Shown here: positions 1 through 4,466 of the stretch, piece after piece
How the letters are laid out: every line of letters starts with the position of its first letter
Numbering within the stretch: the stretch's first letter is position 1
Source: Chloroflexota bacterium
GTDB lineage: Bacteria; Chloroflexota; Anaerolineae; JAADDB01
Assembly: GCA_013154135.1 (NCBI GenBank)
Contig: JAADDB010000006.1
Location: 1-5,818 of the forward strand
DNA: 5,818 nucleotides
Direction of reading: 5' to 3'
Program-made: the position numbers and the translations under genes
Notes under the pieces: generated by a model
What the model saw: only the letters and a program-made list of their open reading frames with translations
Told to the model about the DNA's origin: nothing
Database searches by the model: none

Positions 1-89
1 ATGTAGCACGGGGTCTTTAGCCCCGTGCGGGCTCCCGGGCGGCATGGCATCTTCCGCCAACCGTTCACCGCCGGGCGGGATGGGTTCCG
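1..89. other. 3' flank of the large regulator gene, no gene seen
   Basis: This short GC-rich stretch lies beyond the stop codon of the minus-strand regulator. I see no convincing gene in it. Its only clear structure is the hairpin at 6-28. A weaker GGCGG/CCGCC pairing (38-42 with 54-58) is too short and GC-biased to call. What lies upstream of position 1 is unknown. Confidence 0.6.
6..28. repeat. Perfect 8-bp inverted repeat; possible terminator or REP-like palindrome
   Basis: GCACGGGG (6-13) and CCCCGTGC (21-28) pair perfectly around a 7-nt loop, TCTTTAG. On the minus strand the hairpin begins about 60 nt after the stop codon of the regulator, so it is placed where a terminator would be. 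However, the five minus-strand bases that follow it inside the window are not a T-run, and the plus-strand side is GC-rich, so a standard intrinsic terminator is not shown. A dispersed REP-type palindrome is the alternative. The structure is directly visible; its function is not. Confidence 0.5.
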
Positions 90-3000
90 CTAAATATCCT
101 CTCCACGGCGCAGGCGTTCCGCGAGCCATTCTGTCTGAGGCGAGGGCGAGACCCCCAATTCCCGTTGCAGCGCGGCCCGGGCCTCCTCGTACACGGCCAG
201 GGCCTGCGTGCGATACCCGTCCCGGGCCAGGGCCCGCATCTTTACCTGATAGGCACTTTCCATCCAAGGTGCCTCCTGCAGGGCCCGATCCGCCCAGGTG
301 ACGGCCTGGTGATAGGCCCGACGAACCAAGTACGCCCGAGCCGCGTACACGCACCCCTGAACGTATAGATCTCTCCACCGTTCCACGCGTTTAACCCACC
401 AATCCTCGTACATCGCCGCGCTCACCGGAGGCGCCCACCCCTCCAACGCGCGCACGAACGTCTCCGGTAACGGCGGCACATCCGCGTCCGCCGCGGCCGC
501 AAGCACCGACTGGACCTCCTGTTCAAAAATCTCCACATCTACCTGAACCCGGTCATCCGGGTCAAACGTGTACACATCCCACGCGATGGACAGGTAGCGC
601 AGTGGTCCTTTAGAGTGCATGTACGGTTCCAGCACCTGGCGCAACCAACTGAGCAGGCGGCGCAATGTATTTCGTGCCTGCGTCGGATCCTGACCCGGCC
701 ACAAGTCCTCCAAAATCCGGTCCCGGGGAAGGGGGCAGCCCCGGTGCAGCACCAGATATTGGAACAAGCGCACTACCGCAGGACGTGGCCACGCGTCCTC
801 CGGGATCTCACGCCCGCCCCGCGACACCCGAAACACCCCCAGAAACTGCACCTCCAGACGGGGCGGTGGCAGGGATTCCAGCGTCGTCAGCGCCTGACGC
901 ATGCATTCACGCACGTGGGCCACCCGTTCCTTCTGGAGAGCCCGATGCAGGAGGGGCATTGCCTCCTCCCGCCCGGTCTCGGCCAGCGCGCGGGCCGCGC
1001 CGCAACGCACGTGAGGGTCCTTCTCGGCCAACAACTCGGCCAACACATCCAGCCGCGCCACCCGTCCCAGCGCCCGCACCGCTATATCCTCTGCCACGCC
1101 CAAGAGCAGCGCGACCCGCCAGATCTGGACACTGAGATCCGGATCCCGATCCGCCACAATCGTCTCCAATTCCGGAAAGCGACGGACCATCGCGGCCAAC
1201 CGTTGGAGATGCCGCCGAGCGCAGTCGACCCGTGCCTGGCGGTAACACCGCCACGCGAGGAGACCACGCAGGCGCAGGAGATACATGACAGCCCGGTGGT
1301 CGATCAGGCGAAGAGTCTCCGGGTGTAGAGGAGGGGGATCGGCATAAGCGTAAGTCGCGGCGATATCCCGTTCCAGCGCGAGGATGGATCGGCTCAACGT
1401 AGATGGGTGGGGAAGGTCCAGCACGGCTTCTGCCACCTGATAGGCCTCCTGGTACGCCCCGCGACGGCGGACCAGCCAGGTTTGAAGCGTGGTGATACAG
1501 GCACGCTTGTGAGGATACTTGTTCAGAAAGGAGCGTTGAACCTCCAAGTGGCGCTCTGCCTCCTCCCACCGGCCCGTGCCCACATCATACATGGCCCAGG
1601 CCCAATGCCGCCAGAAATCGAACAACTGGTCCACTGCCTCTCCCTGACGAGCGTAGTGCTCCATGTTCTCCAGGCAGACTCGGGCCTTCTCCCACTGTCC
1701 CAAACGGAGGTGAATCGTGGCCCGTTGCTGCAAATGGGATGCATACGGCGCGGGGCGTTCTTGGAGGAGGGGATGACTTTGATCCATGAAGGCCAGGGCT
1801 TGACGGACGAAGCCCATTGGTGTCAGCACAGACGCGGCCAGACTATCCCGGATATGCGTTTCCAACAGTGGGGGAGTTTCCTCGCTGACCAGGGCCAGGG
1901 CGTTGCGGTAATACCTCCGGGCCCGGGGCAGGATATCCCAGCGCACATGGGCATGGCCGAGAACGAGCAGCGCGTGCTGTCGGTACACATCCGTCGTGGC
2001 CACCTCTAACAGACGGTTGGCATAAAAGCGCGCGTTCTCCGCATCCCAAAGGCGCAGAAAGGCCCAGGCCAAGGCCTGGTAAGTCCGACACAGCAAGTCT
2101 TCGTTATTCGTGGTCTCGATGCGCGCGATGCCCCGTTGGATGAGTTCGAGCCCTTCGGTCTTCTGATCAAAGGCGCACAAATCCGCGCCCAACCGTATCA
2201 GCAGAGACGGGTGCGCATCCTGCACCTCTGGGGGCAGAGTGAGCACCCACCGGCGGAAGGTGTAGATGCGGTTTGTCTCGAGGATCACGTGTGCCGGCAG
2301 ATCCTCCAACAATCGGGCCGCGTCCTCCCACAATTCATCCACCAGGGCTTGTTCAATGGCCTCCGGATAGCGCGCCTGCTCCTCGTACCAGCGGACAATA
2401 TGGCGGGCCACCGAATATCGATCCGGGACCTGGCGTCGCAAGAAGGTACGGAACAGGTCGTGATACCGCCAGGTATCGGGGTGCGTACCGGGTTCCAGGA
2501 ACAGGCGCCGGCGGACCACATCCTGCCAGACGTGTTGGACCGGCGGGAATTCTGGGGGGGCGAACCGTTCCCACAGGTATGCTGCCAGGGGGAGGGAGAA
2601 CTCCAGCGCTACCCCCGTGAGGGCGAGGAATCGCTGGAGGGGCACATGGAGTTCCCTCCACAGCCGGGCGAAGACCACCGTATCCAGGAAGGATTCCAGG
2701 GACATCTCCATGTATGAGGGCGCGGGGTAGTGGGTGGAGATCCGGGCCAGGGCCGCGATGGCCAGAGGCCAACCGTTCGTGCGCTCATGCCAGGCCGCGA
2801 GCGTTTCCCGGTCGTATCCCAGGGGCTGAAGCCAGGTCACCACCTCATCCAGCGTGAAGGCCAGGTCCTTCTCCGTGATGAAATGGACGGGCAAGGTGGC
2901 TAGAACATGGGCCAAGGGAGGGGGCATCCAGCGTCCACTGAGGACCCAGCCCCAGGGGCGATGGCGGATAGTTTCGGCCAGCCATTCCAGCGCTTGGGGA

Positions 3001-3299
3001 GCGCCTTCAAGCACGTGGACATCATCCAAGAGGATGATATCTCCAGGCAAGTGAGGGCTCAGGCGGTCCTCCAGATGGACTACATCCTGATGCGCGAGGG
3101 TCAAGGGGATCCAGAAACTCCGCGGGATCTCTTGGGTAAGACAGTGGAGAAAGGTGGTTTTACCGTATCCTGCGGTTGCCACGATGACAAGGATACCTTG
3201 GCCCAGGTGCGTTCGCGCGAGGGAAAGCAAGCCCGTTCTCTCAACGGGCATGGACAGAAGGTCCAAGGTATGGATGGGGCGAGATATATGCCTCTCCAT
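90..3299 (-). CDS. MalT-like STAND ATPase with TPR, HEAT and C-terminal SARP-type wHTH-BTAD: large transcriptional regulator
   Basis: Predicted cytoplasmic ATP-dependent transcription regulator of 1069 aa; its inducer and targets are unknown. Residues are numbered from the ATG at 3299. A STAND-type NTPase domain shows Walker A ATAGYGKT (41-48), Walker B IILLDDVH (88-95), an LSGR sensor motif (120-123) and a GWPLA motif (176-180). A winged-helix segment with YHDLFRTFLR follows (279-288), then a long TPR-like helical region (about 308-708). Next is a HEAT-like pair of helices (about 738-808), an OmpR/SARP-type winged helix (about 814-913) with ARNTLRRLLSWLRQ as the likely recognition helix, and a BTAD domain (about 918-1066). 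This is the MalT layout with the usual LuxR HTH replaced by a SARP module. The reading frame stays open back to 3515, but those 72 residues look non-domain-like, and a consensus -10 box at 3384-3389 lies inside them, so the ATG at 3299 is preferred. No clear Shine-Dalgarno precedes it; an ATG at 3251 is an alternative start. The family call is firm, the start less so. Confidence 0.9.
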   Translation of the reverse strand: MERHISRPIHTLDLLSMPVERTGLLSLARTHLGQGILVIVATAGYGKTTFLHCLTQEIPRSFWIPLTLAHQDVVHLEDRLSPHLPGDIILLDDVHVLEGAPQALEWLAETIRHRPWGWVLSGRWMPPPLAHVLATLPVHFITEKDLAFTLDEVVTWLQPLGYDRETLAAWHERTNGWPLAIAALARISTHYPAPSYMEMSLESFLDTVVFARLWRELHVPLQRFLALTGVALEFSLPLAAYLWERFAPPEFPPVQHVWQDVVRRRLFLEPGTHPDTWRYHDLFRTFLRRQVPDRYSVARHIVRWYEEQARYPEAIEQALVDELWEDAARLLEDLPAHVILETNRIYTFRRWVLTLPPEVQDAHPSLLIRLGADLCAFDQKTEGLELIQRGIARIETTNNEDLLCRTYQALAWAFLRLWDAENARFYANRLLEVATTDVYRQHALLVLGHAHVRWDILPRARRYYRNALALVSEETPPLLETHIRDSLAASVLTPMGFVRQALAFMDQSHPLLQERPAPYASHLQQRATIHLRLGQWEKARVCLENMEHYARQGEAVDQLFDFWRHWAWAMYDVGTGRWEEAERHLEVQRSFLNKYPHKRACITTLQTWLVRRRGAYQEAYQVAEAVLDLPHPSTLSRSILALERDIAATYAYADPPPLHPETLRLIDHRAVMYLLRLRGLLAWRCYRQARVDCARRHLQRLAAMVRRFPELETIVADRDPDLSVQIWRVALLLGVAEDIAVRALGRVARLDVLAELLAEKDPHVRCGAARALAETGREEAMPLLHRALQKERVAHVRECMRQALTTLESLPPPRLEVQFLGVFRVSRGGREIPEDAWPRPAVVRLFQYLVLHRGCPLPRDRILEDLWPGQDPTQARNTLRRLLSWLRQVLEPYMHSKGPLRYLSIAWDVYTFDPDDRVQVDVEIFEQEVQSVLAAAADADVPPLPETFVRALEGWAPPVSAAMYEDWWVKRVERWRDLYVQGCVYAARAYLVRRAYHQAVTWADRALQEAPWMESAYQVKMRALARDGYRTQALAVYEEARAALQRELGVSPSPQTEWLAERLRRGEDI
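102..860 (-). other. C-terminal SARP-type winged helix plus BTAD module
   Basis: The segment starts at RLEVQFLGVFRV, the usual entry strand of SARP winged helices. It continues with a trans_reg_C-like fold (RLFQYLVLHRG, then RDRILEDLWP) and ends with a BTAD domain. BTAD hallmarks visible are DVEIFEQEV at its start, YEDWWVKRVERWRDLY in the middle, and QALAVYEEARAALQRELGVSP near the end. In actinobacterial AfsR/SARP proteins this module is N-terminal; here it is at the C-terminus. In the family it binds direct repeats near promoters and contacts RNA polymerase; no such target can be named here. Confidence 0.88.
876..1094 (-). other. HEAT-like repeat segment within the regulator
   Basis: This part of the regulator (about residues 736-808) reads as amphipathic helix pairs typical of HEAT/PBS-lyase-type repeats: RALGRVARLDVLAELLAEKD, then HVRCGAARALAETGREEAMP, then a third helix set with HVRECMRQAL. 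The D-x-x-V-R-x-x-A-A-x-A-L pattern is the usual signature. It sits between the TPR-like solenoid and the winged helix, so it may act as a linker or docking surface passing the ATPase/TPR state to the DNA-binding module. The assignment is by eye. Confidence 0.65.
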
Positions 3300-3383
3300 T
3301 GGCCGAGATACATGAGCCCAGATGCATTGTGTGGCCCCGGTTGCCAGAGGTGCCGGGGGACTTCTGCCTGACCGCCCAGGGGA

Positions 3384-3389
3384 ATTATA
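3384..3389 (-). promoter_or_regulatory. Consensus -10 box upstream of the regulator
   Basis: Read on the minus strand this is TATAAT, a perfect housekeeping -10 hexamer in a locally AT-rich patch of an otherwise GC-rich region. It lies 84 bp upstream of the ATG at 3299, predicting a leader of roughly 75-80 nt. No good TTGACA-like hexamer sits 16-18 bp further upstream, and there is no extended TG motif, so strength is uncertain. The surrounding ATTATAAT (3384-3391) is palindromic enough to give TATAAT on the plus strand as well (3386-3391). Confidence 0.45.
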
Positions 3390-3540
3390 ATGCGAAGTGG
3401 GTAAAAACGCACGCGTCGGCTTGTGGGTTGACTGGCAGAGCTCATGGTCGACCCGTGGGCCGATGCAGACGATCCGGCCTGGATGTTCGCTTGTTGTCGC
3501 GTATCCTACGGTCACCTTTGTGCGTTGGATATAGTAGCCT

Positions 3541-3792
3541 GATCGACGGACAAACCCGGTAGCACCTTAACGGCGGACAGGGCGGAAGGACCATGAACGA
3601 GAGACCAAAGTCACCATCGGCATCGCCCCGACGCGGAGATACCCATCGTCGGTGGTCGTCCGTCGGTGGTCGTCCGTCGTTCGTCGGTGGTCGGTCGTCG
3701 CTCATCGTTGGTCTCCTTCTGCCCGCCACGGACACAAAACCGTCCTTCCCGCGGGCTCATGAAGCCCAAGAACCCAGATATGTCCGTCGATC
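3541..3792. repeat. MITE-like segment bounded by a perfect 12-bp inverted repeat
   Basis: GATCGACGGACA at 3541-3552 is repeated as its exact reverse complement at 3781-3792. The arms continue as an imperfect inverted repeat. GGAAGGAC at 3584-3591 matches its reverse complement at 3742-3749, and in both arms exactly 31 nt separate it from the terminal repeat. GAGACCAA (3601-3608) has its reverse complement at 3708-3715, with about 17 nt more spacing on the right. The hexamer AGTAGC occurs just outside both ends (3533-3538 and 3798-3803), 2 and 5 nt from the repeats, which might be a decayed target-site duplication. The size (252 bp), terminal inverted repeats and lack of a transposase suit a non-autonomous element; a large regulatory hairpin is the alternative. 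Confidence 0.5.
3648..3717. repeat. Degenerate heptanucleotide tandem repeat, about 10 units
   Basis: Ten consecutive 7-bp units can be read in register from 3648. Eight units begin with GTCG; the last two (ATCGTTG and GTCTCCT) are degraded. The commonest units are GTCGGTG (3648, 3662, 3683) and GTCGTCC (3655, 3669), so the first 28 bp is an exact 14-bp duplication. The array lies in the centre of the inverted-repeat segment at 3541-3792. Degenerate heptamer repeats are known as intergenic elements in cyanobacteria (STRR type), and similar arrays are, to my recollection, common in Chloroflexota; the latter is not checked. Confidence 0.85.
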
Positions 3793-3816
3793 GGCGCAGT
3801 AGCACTCAGTCAAATT

Positions 3817-3821
3817 GAGGG
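3817..3821 (+). promoter_or_regulatory. Ribosome-binding site deciding the GTG start of the sigma gene
   Basis: GAGGG lies 9 nt upstream of the GTG at 3831. An in-frame TGA at 3816-3818 closes the frame just upstream, so this GTG is the first possible start, and no ATG occurs in frame until residue 78, inside region 2. Confidence 0.6.
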
Positions 3822-3830
3822 TATACGCAG

Positions 3831-4466
3831 GTGCTAGCACGCTTACACGCGCCTCCCTGGTGGGAGCTCATCCGGATACTGTTCGCGCGTTCCACATCGC
3901 AGGATCCGCAGGATCTCAGTCATGCGGAGGCCTTGGCCGAGCGCGCCCGGCGGCTGGACCCCGACGCGTGGGACGAGATCTTCAACCGATATTACCCGGA
4001 GATCTACGCGTACCTGCGTTATCGGGTGCCCACGCCCGAGGACGCGGAGGATTTGGCAGCGATGGTCTTTGAACGCGCGGTCAAGCACATCCGTTCCTAT
4101 CAGGAGAAAGGGAAAGGCTTGGGCGCATGGCTCCAGCGCATCGCGAGCAACTTGGTCGTGGATTACTACCGGCGTCGCAAGGTGCCGGGACGCCAGGCCG
4201 ACCCCCTCCCACCCACTTTGGAGGATACCCGCCCATCCCCCTTGGAACACGCGTTGCAGATGGACACGGTAGAAGCCGTCCACCGGGCCTTGGCCCAACT
4301 GCCCGATTCCCAGCGGGATGTGCTCATTTACCGGTTCTTGCTGGGGTACAGCCTGGCCGAAACCGCGGCCATCCTGGGGAAGAACGTCAACGCGATCAAA
4401 GCACTCCAACATCGTGCGGTTGAGCACCTGCGCAAGGTGTGGAAGGTGATGCATGAAGGTGGATGA
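3831..4466 (+). CDS. ECF-type sigma-70 family RNA polymerase sigma factor
   Basis: Alternative sigma factor of 211 aa that would bind core RNA polymerase and direct it to a specific promoter set. Sigma region 2 spans about residues 45-115. It has EIFNRYYPEIYAYLRYRV (49-66), the core-binding DAEDLAAMVFERA (71-83) and the -10-recognising GLGAWLQRIASNLVVDYYRR (96-115). A proline-rich linker (about 117-143) replaces region 3, as in the ECF family. Region 4 (about 147-203) has LPDSQRDVLIYRFLLGYSLA followed by a helix-turn-helix, ETAAILGKNVNAIKALQHRA (177-196), for the -35 element. The start is GTG, supported by a GAGGG site. The first 25 residues, with WWELIRILF, are not part of the recognised sigma domains. 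The 3' end overlaps the next gene by 14 bp, implying coupled expression with the likely anti-sigma factor. The sigma family call is secure; the ECF subgroup is not assigned and the regulon is unknown. Confidence 0.93.
   Translation: MLARLHAPPWWELIRILFARSTSQDPQDLSHAEALAERARRLDPDAWDEIFNRYYPEIYAYLRYRVPTPEDAEDLAAMVFERAVKHIRSYQEKGKGLGAWLQRIASNLVVDYYRRRKVPGRQADPLPPTLEDTRPSPLEHALQMDTVEAVHRALAQLPDSQRDVLIYRFLLGYSLAETAAILGKNVNAIKALQHRAVEHLRKVWKVMHEGG
4441..4450 (+). promoter_or_regulatory. Ribosome-binding site of the membrane-protein gene, inside the sigma gene
   Basis: GGAAGGTGAT, within the last codons of the sigma gene, ends 2 nt before the ATG at 4453; its GGTGAT part matches the anti-Shine-Dalgarno tail well. 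The position supports translational coupling and this ATG as the start. Confidence 0.6.

Larger units (their letters stand above)
3300..3830. other. Divergent intergenic region, 531 bp
   Basis: This region separates the divergently transcribed regulator and sigma/anti-sigma operon. From left to right it holds the untranslated leader and -10 box of the minus-strand regulator (to about 3389), about 150 bp without an assignable feature, the inverted-repeat-bounded segment at 3541-3792 with its heptamer array, and the ribosome-binding site of the sigma gene. I could not identify a confident promoter for the sigma gene; neither a clear housekeeping pair nor an ECF-type AAC/CGT pair is present at good spacing. 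A 69-codon frame at 3593-3802 exists but is mostly repeat-encoded. Confidence 0.7.

Noticed and set aside
615..2009. Long plus-strand frames (615-1328 and 1407-2009) opposite the regulator
   Set aside because: They lie antisense within a gene with clear domains throughout and give Gln/His/Pro/Arg-rich products expected from the complementary strand of GC-rich coding DNA.
2554..2560. Run of seven G within the regulator gene (seven C on the coding strand)
   Set aside because: It could slip, but the frame is intact across it and a single 7-nt run in a GC-rich gene is expected by chance.
3278..3310. Near-direct repeat GGCGAGATA (3278-3286) and GGCCGAGATA (3301-3310) around the regulator start codon
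   Set aside because: It might be an operator half-site pair, but it is short, imperfect and partly coding; not distinguishable from chance.
3428..3456. TTGACT at 3428-3433 on the plus strand as a -35 box
   Set aside because: No -10-like hexamer lies 16-18 bp downstream.
3300..3515. 72-residue N-terminal extension of the regulator frame
   Set aside because: It has no family-like sequence, contains the best promoter element of the region, and the sequence typical of MalT-like N-termini begins just after the ATG at 3299.
3530..3535. TATAGT on the plus strand as a -10 box for the sigma operon
   Set aside because: There is no acceptable -35 hexamer at normal spacing, and it would give a leader of nearly 300 nt through the repeat element.
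3753..3767. Small hairpin GGGCT-CATGA-AGCCC in the right arm of the inverted-repeat segment
   Set aside because: The stem is only 5 bp, with no T-run and no equivalent in the left arm.
3593..3802. 69-codon plus-strand frame in the intergenic region with GGAAGGA just upstream of its ATG
   Set aside because: Its middle is translated from the heptamer array and its ends from the inverted-repeat arms; the product is Arg/Ser/Pro/Gly-rich with no recognisable fold, and the purine run is part of the repeat arm.
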